NCBI GenBank assembly: GCA_900758165.1 | Contig: CAAEQN010000047.1 | Location: forward strand, 1 to 10,182 | Direction: 5' to 3' | Length of the DNA: 10,182 nt | Source: Clostridia bacterium | Lineage (GTDB): Bacteria > Bacillota > Clostridia > TANB77 > CAG-508 | In this document: piece after piece, positions 1-7,733 of the stretch | Layout of the letters: each line of letters opens with the position of its first letter | Numbering within the stretch: the stretch's first letter is position 1 | Made by a program: the position numbers and the translations under genes | Notes under the pieces: model-generated | Seen by the model: only the letters and a program-made list of their open reading frames with translations | Databases searched by the model: none | What the model was told of the DNA's origin: nothing

Positions 1-1125
1 ATAGTTGCAATTGGATTTATGGTACCAGCAGAAAAGTTTATGAGAAAAATGTTTGGATTTGAAAAAGCAGGCACAGTAAGTCAACTTGGAGCTGCTGCTG
101 GTGGTGCTATGATTATGAATGGAATGAATAAGTTAAAAGGTATGGGACATAAAGGAGGAGCAAAAGGTGGAAATGGTGGAAGTGGCGAAGCTAATAAGCC
201 AATAAGAACAGCCACAAATCCAGCTTCACTTGCACCATTGCAAAATGGTTCTAGTAGTTCAGTAACTAGTCCTAATAGTTCAGTAGCTAATCATGAAGGA
301 ACTGATGCTGGTAATGAAAACTTTAATGTTCAAGTAGCTAATGATGCACAAGCTAATTCACAAAATGGTAGAGAAAGAATACATAGCCTGGATACATCAA
401 CCAGAAGAGTACAACAAGTAGGTATGGAAGGCACTGCTTCCACGAGTTCAGACAATGCATCTGGAGTCCACGGGATATCTGCTCCACAGCAAAAGAAAAG
501 AAAAAAAATTGGAGGATTTATTAATGGAGTAGGTACACGATATAAGCTATGGGGAAAAGGCTCACTAAAACAGTGGGGAAAGAGAGGAGCAAAATTATTA
601 GGAGTAGCAGGAGGATTAACAGCAGGAATGATTGGTTTGGGTGCTGGAGTTGCTAGTGGAGATGCATCAAAAGCATTCCAATATGGAGCTGCAGGAGTAG
701 CAGCAGGATATGCAGTAGGAAATGCAGTAGGAAATATACCAGGCAATATAATCGAAGGAACAGCAAATGGAATTAATGCAGGATTAGAAGGTGTCGATCC
801 AGAAGCTTATCAAAACAAACAAGCAGATAAAAAGTTTAGGCAGAGTAAAGAGTATGCAGCTTTAGAACGTAAATATGGAAGTAAAGAGATGAGAGAATAT
901 TCACAAGAGTTTTTAAATGCTGGTATTACAGATATTTCAAAAATGCGAAAAGCACTTGATGCAGGAATGTCTTCGGCAGATGCACTTGCATACATAAAAA
1001 TGGCAAAAGATTGTCCAGCAAGTATATTACATGATAGAACTAAATTAGAAGCTTTCCTAAGCAATAATGGTATACCAACTGATAATGTAGATGAACTATA
1101 TAAAAATATAAAAAAATTCTCATAA
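1..1125 (+). CDS. VirB6/TrbL-like T4SS membrane protein, C-terminal part (5' truncated by window edge)
   Basis: The frame is open from base 1 (I-V-A-I-G-F before the first ATG at 19), so this is the tail of a larger gene, not a gene starting at 19. The visible 374 residues begin with the end of a membrane segment and the motif P-A-E-K-F-M-R-K-M-F-G-F, which resembles the end of the transmembrane domain of VirB6/TrbL-like channel proteins of Gram-positive conjugative elements. A Gly/Asn/Ser-rich linker follows (about residues 45-155), then a basic patch (K-K-R-K-K, near base 493). Next comes a long Gly/Ala-rich hydrophobic stretch with GxxxG spacing (bases about 586-790), and finally a soluble helical tail. 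Position upstream of a VirB8-like gene and a cell-wall hydrolase matches the Tn916-type order. The family call is inferred from motif and context; the N-terminal helices that would settle it are outside the window. No terminator follows, so read-through into the next gene is likely. Confidence 0.65.
   Translation: MVAIGFMVPAEKFMRKMFGFEKAGTVSQLGAAAGGAMIMNGMNKLKGMGHKGGAKGGNGGSGEANKPIRTATNPASLAPLQNGSSSSVTSPNSSVANHEGTDAGNENFNVQVANDAQANSQNGRERIHSLDTSTRRVQQVGMEGTASTSSDNASGVHGISAPQQKKRKKIGGFINGVGTRYKLWGKGSLKQWGKRGAKLLGVAGGLTAGMIGLGAGVASGDASKAFQYGAAGVAAGYAVGNAVGNIPGNIIEGTANGINAGLEGVDPEAYQNKQADKKFRQSKEYAALERKYGSKEMREYSQEFLNAGITDISKMRKALDAGMSSADALAYIKMAKDCPASILHDRTKLEAFLSNNGIPTDNVDELYKNIKKFS
255..289 (+). 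repeat. Two 14-base direct repeats with a 21-base period inside the linker of the VirB6-like gene
   Basis: TAGTTCAGTAACTA at 255-268 recurs as TAGTTCAGTAGCTA at 276-289 with one mismatch. The 21-base period keeps frame and encodes a seven-residue repeat unit (S-S-V-T, then S-S-V-A) in the low-complexity linker. This looks like linker growth by slippage or short duplication; no regulatory role is implied. Confidence 0.55.
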
Positions 1126-1148
1126 TTAAAAATAGTTTTGTTTTTTAC

Positions 1149-1177
1149 AGAAGTTGTAATAAAAAAGTGCAACTTCT
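1149..1177 (+). other. Intercistronic hairpin (8-bp stem) without U-tract
   Basis: AGAAGTTG (1149-1156) is perfectly complementary to CAACTTCT (1170-1177), with a 13-base A-rich loop. No run of T follows the 3' arm, so it is not a standard intrinsic terminator. It sits in the 85-base gap between the VirB6-like gene and the next reading frame. It could stabilise or process the upstream message, or weakly attenuate expression. Only the base pairing is directly seen. Confidence 0.5.
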
Positions 1178-1210
1178 TGGAAAATAAAAAATGAAAGGAA
1201 ACACCTTATT

Positions 1211-2137
1211 ATGTATAGAATTCTTAGGTTTTATAATCAAAACAGGTATATAATTTGGATAGTAATAGTTGCAGTGATTTTAGCAATAGGAGTTATAAGA
1301 GTACTAAATAATTATGCAAAAGAAGAAAACAGAAAAAGTAGTAGTAGTAATACTACTGCTTATTCTGATATTTACAATAATCCAGAATATCCAGCAATAA
1401 CCAATAATATAAGGAATAATAAAGGTGATAATGAGACAAAAATAATAAAAAATTTTATTGAATATTGCAACAAAAGTGAGATAGAGCAAGCATATAATTT
1501 ACTTTCTAGTGATTGTAAAAATTATGTGTATAAAACGCCAGAAGAATTTACTAAAAATTATATTAATATTTATTTTAAAAATAAAAAATCATATAATTAT
1601 CAATCATGGATAAAAGATGCCAAAAACTCCATTTACAGAATAGAACTTTGGGAGGACAAACTATCTACAGGTGGAACAAATAATAAAAAAACAGAGGATT
1701 ATTATACAATAGTTAATGAAAATGGAATATATAAATTAAATATTAATAGTTATATTGGGCATCAAGAAATAAAAAAAGAGTTAGAAAAAAACAGTGTAAA
1801 GGTGGTAATTGTTAGTAAAGATATTTACCTAGAAGATGAAATATACAACATAAAAGTGGAAAATTATTCAAACAACAGAATTTGTTTAACTAAATCTAGA
1901 AACACCAAATCTATAATTTTAACAGATGAAAACAATATGGTGTATTCGGCTAAGTTGTACGAAATTTTAGATGAGGAGTTAATAATTCCACCTAAAATAA
2001 TAAAAAACATAACATTAAAATTTCCTAAAGCATATAAAAATACAACAGATACTGAAAGAAAAATTAATTTTAACAATATAATTTTAAATTATAAAACAAA
2101 TAATGAAAAAGAATTAAGAATGGAAATATATATATAG
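1211..2137 (+). CDS. Membrane-anchored NTF2-like protein, VirB8/TcpC-like T4SS component (copy 1)
   Basis: The 308-residue product has a short basic cytoplasmic end, one membrane helix (about residues 13-29), and a Ser/Asn-rich linker. An NTF2-like module follows (about 74-175), with the pattern F-I-E-Y-C-N...A-Y-N-L-L-S-S-D-C-K...P-E-E-F-x-x-N-Y. This pattern resembles the first helices of clostridial TcpC/VirB8-type proteins. A second, beta-rich domain of unknown family fills residues 195-305. VirB8/TcpC proteins sit in the cytoplasmic membrane and organise the T4SS channel outside it; that role is inferred here from fold pattern and neighbours. The ATG at 1211 is preceded by AAAGGA at 1194-1199 (spacing 11, rather long). 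The next gene starts 18 bases after the stop, so the two are probably co-transcribed. A general lipid- or envelope-associated NTF2 protein cannot be excluded. Confidence 0.6.
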   Translation: MYRILRFYNQNRYIIWIVIVAVILAIGVIRVLNNYAKEENRKSSSSNTTAYSDIYNNPEYPAITNNIRNNKGDNETKIIKNFIEYCNKSEIEQAYNLLSSDCKNYVYKTPEEFTKNYINIYFKNKKSYNYQSWIKDAKNSIYRIELWEDKLSTGGTNNKKTEDYYTIVNENGIYKLNINSYIGHQEIKKELEKNSVKVVIVSKDIYLEDEIYNIKVENYSNNRICLTKSRNTKSIILTDENNMVYSAKLYEILDEELIIPPKIIKNITLKFPKAYKNTTDTERKINFNNIILNYKTNNEKELRMEIYI

Positions 2138-5100
2138 AAAAGTGGTGATGGATATATGCAAGATAATGAAGAGTTTGATTCATCAGAAGTACTACAAAAA
2201 GCAGGAAAAGGAGCAAAAAATGCGGCTCAAAAAGCAAAACAAGCAGGGCAGAATTTGAAAGCTTTTATAAAAAAAATGGCAACAAGTAGAGTTTTTAGAT
2301 GGACAGTTATAATAATAGCAGCTTCAATAGTGCAAATCATACTAATAGCAAGCTTTTATTATGTTATAACAGGAGATAAATCCAATAATGCTACATCTTC
2401 ATTGGAAAGTGCACTTGGCAATACAATAGGAGAATTAGACACTGATATTATAAATCCTACAATAAAGTTAGATATAGAAAAAGATGCAACAACAGGAGAT
2501 TATTATTATGCAATTAATTATAATGATATAACAGAAGAGGAAATAGAAGATGTAAAAGAATTCTTATTAAGCAATAATATTACGGACTTAAGTGAGGCAA
2601 ACATTAATTTTATTGTAGCACTTGTTAAAAATGGATATAAATTAGAAAAATATGGAAATGAAGAAACATTAAAATTATTGTTTTTATTTTATAAATCACA
2701 AATTGCCTCAGAATCTTTAGACTTAAGAAAAGATACAACTGTTCCATTACCAAATATCTCATTAGAAGATAATAAAATACAAGGAATAGTAAAAATACAA
2801 AGAACAAATATTGTAAATAATGGAGGAAATTTAACAGATAACAAAACTCAGCTTACATATATTCCTAAAAGCGAATTTGATGCTAAAAAAAATGATGAAA
2901 ATATAAATAAATATTTTTCATTAAATAATGATAATTTGCTAGTAGCAACAGTAAAAAAGACCTCTACAGAATATGTATATGAAGATGGATACACAGGAGA
3001 TAAAGAAGAAAATAAAAATATTGTTGAAACTACTAATTTTAATGGGGAAGAAGGAGTTGCATATAAAAATTTAATTTCTAAATATGGCATGACATATCCT
3101 TTATTAGTAAACCTCATGGTTTATCTGGAAGATACAGAGTTTTGCGAAAATTTAGCCAATTCTGTATGCAAAAATGAGGTAATATTAGGGTTGCAAGAAG
3201 AGGAAATAGTGACTATCACAAAAGAGAAATATCAATGTACAGAAACAGATAAATTATATTATGACTTAAATGGAAAACTTAAAGGTACATACACAACTAC
3301 AGGAGAAACAATTGAAGTATTAAATGAATCAAAAATAAAATGGAATAGAATATTACAAATTAGAAATGAGAATGGATGGGAACAGGGAACAAATAAAGAA
3401 CAAATTGGAACAGATGAAGATGGTTCTTTCAAATGGGAGTATAATGGATATAAATGGACTTTATCTTATTTAAAACAATATGAATCTATTTGGTATATTG
3501 CAAAATTAACTAAAAAACAATTAGGAGCTCAAGCAGAAAAAACAATAGATGTAAACAGAGAGCCAATTACATTTACAGGCAAAGCGTATACTGCAGAAGA
3601 AGAAAGAGGACCATATGCAATAGACAAAAGTACGACTATTACATATAATCAATGTACTTTTGGTTTACTAAAAATTAGTAATTGGGCATTAGAATATGAA
3701 AGAGTATATTCAGTATATACTGAAACAGTAGAAGGACCAACATATCAACAAGTTATAACAAATGGAGATATAGAAAATAATTCTCCAGATGACGAAACAG
3801 AAGATTATCATGATTATCCCAAAATAGAATTATCTAAAGAAGAAATTGGTAAAAATGAATATATAGAAAAATGCAGAGAAGAAGTTAATAATAAAGAAGA
3901 GTTTTCTAGTTCGGTTTGGGTATTTCCAGATACCAAATCTACTTTATATACTAAAACGAATAGAATTTTACAACCTATAGAATATATATATGAAAAACAC
4001 ACAAAAACAAAAGTAGAAGCAGAGCCAATAAAGATAATAAAAGAGACACCAGAAGATGAAAACGGATTTTTATATTACTATAGCAAATCAGAAAGAGCAA
4101 AGGATCGTACAGACGCAAGGGCAATGTTATTTGAACAATTAGAAAAAAATGCAGGAACAGTAGATATGGTAAATACTATAAAATATTTATTATATAAGTA
4201 TGATGGACAAGATTATGGTGTGACAGAATTAGAGATATCTTGGCCAGACTTAATATTAAATAATGAGTTCGTAAATGTTGGAATATCAAGCTTTTTAGAA
4301 TATCAATATCAATTTTCGCATTCTGGGCCAAGTGCTCCTATGTCTGCAAATGGAAAATATTATAAAATGTATGGTGATGGTAGTGGAAATCCAACAATTG
4401 GTAATGCGGATTTACAATGGAAATCACAATGGGAGAATTTTAAAAAACCAGGAAAAGTGTCTAATGATGGAGTAACAGATATTCAAGTATCAAATGTTGC
4501 AGACTGGGTTAACAAACAATTTGGCACCAATGGACCTAATTATACAGGCAGCAATAGCGATATTGATAACAAAAATATTTACATAGAAAAAGAATTGGTT
4601 GATGAAGTAGGGGAAAATGTTTGGAAAACTTGGAAAGATTTGGTAGATAGGAAAACTGAAGGGTTAGAACTATCTATGCAACAAAAATATGCTTTATACC
4701 TATTAGCAGGTGGTAGAGGCGGAAATGGATTTAATTGGGATAAATTTCGTGAAATATATGCGCGATATGAAAAAGATAGCCCTGAACAACTTAAAGCCAT
4801 ATGGGATGAATGGTGGTGGAATCAAGGGATTAAGAAAGACTCATTATTTGGCGTAATTAAAGGACAAGATGCTATGTTTGAAACATATGTAAAAGGAACA
4901 ATGAATTTTCAAGAACCTTGGACTCCAAACTGGATGAGCGAACAAGGAAAGGGTGTGGCAGGTAGAAAATATTATGTGTTTTATACAGAAGAACAACTAG
5001 ATTTTTTCAATAATTCTAGATTAGATACTGCTAGAAAAGGAAACCATGACCAAGAAATTTTCACATATGAAGGTTCAAATAATATAGTAAATACAGTTAT

Positions 5101-5206
5101 TACTTTAGCAAGAGCGAAATTAGGTTGCCCATATACAAATGACTATCCAGGAAGAATTGGACCAAACTCTTTTGACTGTTCAGGGCTAATTTATTGGTTG
5201 TATAAT

Positions 5207-5212
5207 GAGAAT
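5207..5212 (+). other. Frameshift site 1: probable extra A after the NlpC/P60 catalytic Cys
   Basis: In frame 1 the codons GAG-AAT-TGC-CGG-AAT-TAG end the hydrolase at 5224. Deleting one A at 5210-5211 gives GAG-ATT-GCC-GGA-ATT-AGT, reading E-I-A-G-I-S-V-P. This matches how NlpC/P60 domains continue after the Cys helix. There is no slippery heptamer or in-frame rare-codon/stop arrangement typical of programmed shifts, so a mutation or a sequencing error is more likely. Confidence 0.75.
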
Positions 5213-5360
5213 TGCCGGAATTAGTGTTCCTGGTAGTACAGCAGGTTATTATGAGGAGCAATGGAATGCTAAAAAAATTTTTGAAAATGCAAAAGGACTT
5301 ACTATAGATGAATGTAATGCATATTTAAAACCAGGGGATGTATTAGTTTGGAATAACTTA

Positions 5361-5373
5361 GATGGGAACCATC
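5361..5373 (+). other. Frameshift site 2: probable extra G just before the NlpC/P60 catalytic His
   Basis: The middle frame reads L-D-G-N-H-R-T-C and runs to a stop at 5435. The frame one base further on carries I-G-H-A-A-L-Y-V-G-D-G-N-I-I-H-A, the expected catalytic His strand. Deleting one G from the GGG run at 5364-5366 gives GAT-GGA-ACC-ATC-GGA-CAT, which joins the two smoothly as D-G-T-I-G-H. A homopolymer insertion is the simplest reading. Confidence 0.8.
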
Positions 5374-5514
5374 GGACATGCTGCATTATATGTAGGAGAT
5401 GGAAATATTATACATGCTATTCAAAAAGGTGTTAGTGAAAGTAACTTAGAAAAATGGCAAAAAGATAATATTCCAAAAGACAGGGGTTTTACTAGAATAT
5501 ATAGATTTTGGAAT

Positions 5515-5522
5515 TAAAGGAG
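5515..5522 (+). promoter_or_regulatory. Ribosome binding site overlapping the hydrolase stop; fixes the next start at 5529
   Basis: TAAAGGAG places a near-consensus Shine-Dalgarno sequence across the TAA stop (5515-5517) of the restored hydrolase frame, 6 bases before the ATG at 5529. The in-frame TTG at 5508 lies upstream of this site and would translate through it, so the ATG is preferred. The overlap suggests translational coupling to the intact hydrolase. Confidence 0.8.
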
Positions 5523-5528
5523 AAATTT

Positions 5529-6734
5529 ATGGAATACAAAAAATTGATTAAATTTGCTATTATAGCTTTATCTATTATAACTATTATTGTGATTGGTATG
5601 ATAGTTTATTTATCTAAAAAAACTCCAGAAATGGAAAAGGGAGAAGCAATTGCACCAGAAGGAGAATTAATTTTAGATAAAAGCGGAGTTATTGTACAAA
5701 ATTTTAACCAATATAATACGGTGAAAAATTGTATTAATAACTTAATCCTCTATGCAGGAGCAGGAAATTATAGCGCTATAGAAGAAATTGTAGAAGGAGA
5801 TTACATATTTCAAAATAAAGATATCGACGTAAATACCACTCTTATTTTAGACCCAATATATAGAGTAGATAATGAATCTGGAAATGTAAATTTTGTTTCA
5901 TTTAGAATTAATAAACAATCTTCAAATATTTATGGAATTGTTATATTAGATGGAGCAAGTCAAACTTTTAAAATATTAAAGGCCTCAGAAACAGATTATA
6001 ATAATGCAAAAAAACATAATATAGATAGTAGATATAAAGAATATATAAAAATAGATGCAAAAAAATTTAATAAATATAAGTATTCTATATTAACAGAAGA
6101 AGAAATTGCAAAACAATATTTTAATAATTATATACAAAAGGCAATGTATTATCCGCAAGAAGCATACAATGCCTTAGATGAAGAATATAAAACAAAGAAA
6201 TTTCCTACATTTTCAGAGTTTCAATCTTATTTAACAAATTTCCAAGCAAAAGGACTAAAACAATATTTAGTAAAAGATTATCCTACGTATAAGGTATATA
6301 TTTGCATAGATGATTATGAAAATTATTATGCTTTTAAAGTAACAGCTGCAATGCAGTATTCAGTATATTTGGATGACTATACTATTTTGATTGCAAATGA
6401 TTTAGATAAATATAATTCATCAACTAATAAACAAAAAGCAACAATAAATGTAAAAAGATTTCTAAAAGCAATAAATGAAGAAGATTATGTATATGCATAT
6501 AGCAAATTTTCAGAAGGATTTAAGGAAAATTATTTTAAAGAATTAAAAACATTTGAAAACTATACAAAAAAAAGATGGATTGACTACAATAACATAAAAA
6601 ATGTAACAGTAAAAGAAGAAAGTGATATATATATATGCGAAGTAAAAACAAATTCAGAAATAACAATGAAATTTAATGTGAGATTATTGGAGGGACAAGA
6701 ATATCAAATATCATTTAAAGTAGAAGGAAAATGA
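5529..6734 (+). CDS. Membrane-anchored protein with tandem NTF2-like modules, VirB8/TcpC-like (copy 2)
   Basis: The product is 401 residues from the ATG at 5529. It has a basic N-terminus, one membrane helix (about 8-29), and an external part that looks like three related modules. Each starts with a helix followed by a short-residence pattern: about residue 64 (T-V-K-N-C-I-N-N), about 190 (I-A-K-Q-Y-F-N-N-Y...A-Y-N-A-L-D-E-E-Y...F-S-E-F), and about 302 (N-V-K-R-F-L-K-A-I...A-Y-S-K-F-S...F-E-N-Y). The last two follow the helix pattern of NTF2-like TcpC/VirB8 proteins, which form the periplasm-side or wall-side ring of the channel. The gene directly follows the hydrolase, as orf13 (tcpC) follows orf14 in Tn916. 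It shares topology with the protein at 1211-2137 but little obvious sequence. The T4SS role is inferred from order and fold pattern only. Confidence 0.6.
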   Translation: MEYKKLIKFAIIALSIITIIVIGMIVYLSKKTPEMEKGEAIAPEGELILDKSGVIVQNFNQYNTVKNCINNLILYAGAGNYSAIEEIVEGDYIFQNKDIDVNTTLILDPIYRVDNESGNVNFVSFRINKQSSNIYGIVILDGASQTFKILKASETDYNNAKKHNIDSRYKEYIKIDAKKFNKYKYSILTEEEIAKQYFNNYIQKAMYYPQEAYNALDEEYKTKKFPTFSEFQSYLTNFQAKGLKQYLVKDYPTYKVYICIDDYENYYAFKVTAAMQYSVYLDDYTILIANDLDKYNSSTNKQKATINVKRFLKAINEEDYVYAYSKFSEGFKENYFKELKTFENYTKKRWIDYNNIKNVTVKEESDIYICEVKTNSEITMKFNVRLLEGQEYQISFKVEGK

Positions 6735-6796
6735 CATAAAAATGGTGAATATAACAATAACATTTAGTTATAAAGAAGGAAAAATTAAGGAAATAC

Positions 6797-6825
6797 TTGA
6801 AAAAAATGAAAAAATATGTTACTAT
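6797..6825 (+). promoter_or_regulatory. Sigma-A-type promoter with extended -10, upstream of the pilin pair
   Basis: TTGAAA (6797-6802) and TACTAT (6820-6825) are separated by exactly 17 bases. TGT directly precedes the -10 box, giving an extended -10 element (TGtTACTAT). Transcription would start near 6832, about 30 bases before the ATG at 6861. This would let the pilin-like genes be expressed independently of the upstream channel operon, which has no terminator before this point. Confidence 0.65.
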
Positions 6826-6845
6826 TAAAAAAAAAGACGATTTTT

Positions 6846-6853
6846 GGGAGGTG
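6846..6853 (+). promoter_or_regulatory. Ribosome binding site that fixes the first pilin start at 6861
   Basis: GGGAGGTG lies 7 bases before the ATG at 6861, ideal spacing. The longer frame opening at 6816 would begin upstream of the predicted transcription start and place basic residues before the signal peptide without its own ribosome binding site. Confidence 0.8.
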
Positions 6854-6860
6854 CAAAAAA

Positions 6861-7265
6861 ATGATAAAAAACCTAAAAAATATATTAGTTCTATTATTTA
6901 TAATCATATTTGCACTATCTAACATTTCATTTAGTATTAGTGACCCAAATAGTTTTGAACCTACTACTGGATATAGTGATGATACATCTGAATTAGAGCG
7001 AATTGTAGGAATTGTTTTACAAGTAATTAGAGTGGTAGCAGTTATATTTTCAGTAGTCGGAATTTCAATTATTGGATTTAAAATAATGTTGGGGAGTATT
7101 GAAGAAAAATCTGAGTATAAACAAAAATTAATACCATTTATAATAGGATGTGTTATACTTGTAAGTTCTACAATAATTGTACAACTATTATATAATGTAA
7201 TAAACGCAAGACAAAGAGTACCCAAGCCTAAACCACCAATAGATATAGAACATCCATTAGAGTAG
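6861..7265 (+). CDS. T4SS pilin-like (VirB2/TrbC-type) protein, paralog 1
   Basis: The 134-residue product has a signal peptide or first helix (about residues 5-25, possible cleavage after S-F-S) and an acidic external stretch. Two membrane helices (about 48-72 and 90-111) are joined by the charged loop G72-F-K-I-M-L-G-S-I-E-E-K-S-E. A Pro/Lys-rich tail follows (R-V-P-K-P-K-P-P). This layout, a signal peptide plus two hydrophobic helices around a short polar loop, is that of VirB2/TrbC/TraA pilins and the related T4SS pilin family. The loop motif is shared with the next two genes, which shows they are paralogs. C97 in the second helix is shared with paralog 2 but not paralog 3. The gene is 18 bases upstream of paralog 2. 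Whether it builds a surface filament or a membrane-embedded channel part cannot be told from sequence; Gram-positive T4SSs usually lack long pili. Confidence 0.7.
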   Translation: MIKNLKNILVLLFIIIFALSNISFSISDPNSFEPTTGYSDDTSELERIVGIVLQVIRVVAVIFSVVGISIIGFKIMLGSIEEKSEYKQKLIPFIIGCVILVSSTIIVQLLYNVINARQRVPKPKPPIDIEHPLE

Positions 7266-7283
7266 TAGAGAAAGAGTGAAAAT

Positions 7284-7676
7284 ATGAAAAGTATAATTAA
7301 TAAAATAACAATAATTTTAATTTTAGTATTATTACTTTTAATGTTAACATCAAGCTCATATGCAATAGGAGATATGATGAATGCAGCAAGTAACTTTTTA
7401 GAAAAAGGTGAAGAACCAGAAAATGATGGACTGAATATGGCTTCTTTGCAAGATGCATCACAAAGAATATATATGACTTTTTTTATAATAGGTATAGCAA
7501 TAGCGATATTAGTTGGAGCAATTTTAGGAATAAAAATTATGGTAGGAACAGTAGAGGAAAAAGCTGAAATTAAAAAAATGTTAGTGCCATATATAGCTGG
7601 TTGTATTGTATTATTTACAGCATTTACTATATGGAAGTTTGTAGTAACAATAGGAAATAATGTTCTGGGAAATTAA
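7284..7676 (+). CDS. T4SS pilin-like (VirB2/TrbC-type) protein, paralog 2
   Basis: The 130-residue product has a clear signal peptide ending S-Y-A (about residue 27) and an acidic 30-residue external segment. Two membrane helices (about 62-83 and 99-118) flank the conserved loop G82-I-K-I-M-V-G-T-V-E-E-K-A-E. P102 and the G106-C107 pair in helix 2 align with P92 and G96-C97 of paralog 1. It is probably co-transcribed with paralog 1 from the promoter at 6797-6825. Its ribosome binding site (GAAAGAGTG region, about 7270-7278) is weak compared with those of the other two paralogs, which suggests a lower amount or coupling to the preceding gene. It has a short C-terminal tail, unlike the Pro-rich tail of paralog 1. 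The pilin-family call rests on topology and the shared motif. Confidence 0.7.
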   Translation: MKSIINKITIILILVLLLLMLTSSSYAIGDMMNAASNFLEKGEEPENDGLNMASLQDASQRIYMTFFIIGIAIAILVGAILGIKIMVGTVEEKAEIKKMLVPYIAGCIVLFTAFTIWKFVVTIGNNVLGN

Positions 7677-7703
7677 TTGATAAAATATAACAATGTTTTT
7701 AAT

Positions 7704-7728
7704 ATTTTCTTAAATTATTTAAGAAAAT
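7704..7728 (+). terminator. AT-rich perfect hairpin between pilin paralogs 2 and 3, possible weak terminator
   Basis: An 11-bp perfect stem (5' arm 7704-7714, 3' arm 7718-7728) closes a TTA loop. The stem has only one G-C pair, and the following bases are only a short T run, so termination would be inefficient. It may instead protect the 3' end of the two-gene pilin message or bind a regulator. It separates paralog 2 from the promoter of paralog 3. Confidence 0.4.
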
Positions 7729-7733
7729 TTATA

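Larger units (their letters stand above)
2156..5517 (+). pseudogene. Large membrane-anchored cell-wall hydrolase (GH24-like lysozyme + NlpC/P60), interrupted by two +1 frameshifts
   Basis: The first reading frame (2156-5224) gives 1022 residues. It has a Lys/Ala-rich cytoplasmic segment (1-48), one membrane helix (about 49-71), and about 600 external residues of unknown family. A GH24-lysozyme-like domain follows (about 700-915), with E715 and the signature D741-x5-T747-I-G and a C-terminal L-F-G...A-M-F-E stretch. An NlpC/P60 domain begins near 970, with catalytic C1008 in F-D-C-S-G. The frame then ends at a TAG. The rest of the domain continues in the next frame from about 5211 (A-G-I-S-V-P-G-S-T-A-G; L-K-P-G-D-V) and in a third frame from about 5371 (I-G-H-A-A-L-Y-V-G, catalytic His codon 5377-5379, second His 5413-5415), ending with TAA at 5515-5517. 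Removing one A at 5210-5211 and one G at 5364-5366 restores 1119 residues. The role matches VirB1/CwlT/Orf14: opening peptidoglycan for the T4SS. Start: GGTGAT at 2144-2149, spacing 6. Confidence 0.75.

Noticed and set aside
5201..5224. Programmed ribosomal frameshifting in the hydrolase
   Set aside because: The needed shift is +1 at two places. There is no slippery heptamer, no prfB-like stop context at the shift point, and no clear downstream structure. Single-base insertions explain both sites more simply.
5205..5435. Separate small gene of 76 codons beginning M-R-I-A-G-I-S
   Set aside because: It has no ribosome binding site of its own, and its sequence is the middle of the NlpC/P60 domain. 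Its last part (R-T-C-C-I-I-C...) is an out-of-frame reading of the catalytic His strand. It is a fragment created by the two frameshifts.
5508..5528. TTG start at 5508 for the second NTF2-like protein
   Set aside because: It would translate through the strong AAAGGAG site that is correctly spaced for the ATG at 5529, and it overlaps the end of the hydrolase frame.
6742..6828. A 28-codon frame between the VirB8-like gene and the first pilin
   Set aside because: The nearest AAGGA is 13 bases from its ATG, it overlaps the predicted -35 and -10 boxes, and the peptide has no recognisable feature. It is probably promoter DNA read as protein.
6816..6860. Upstream ATG at 6816 for the first pilin gene
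   Set aside because: It lies before the predicted transcription start, has no ribosome binding site, and would put a basic stretch ahead of a normal signal peptide. The ATG at 6861 has GGGAGGTG 7 bases upstream.
6785..7225. Minus-strand frame opposite the first pilin gene
   Set aside because: It has no ribosome binding site or recognisable motif, and it covers the promoter and a well-supported + strand gene.
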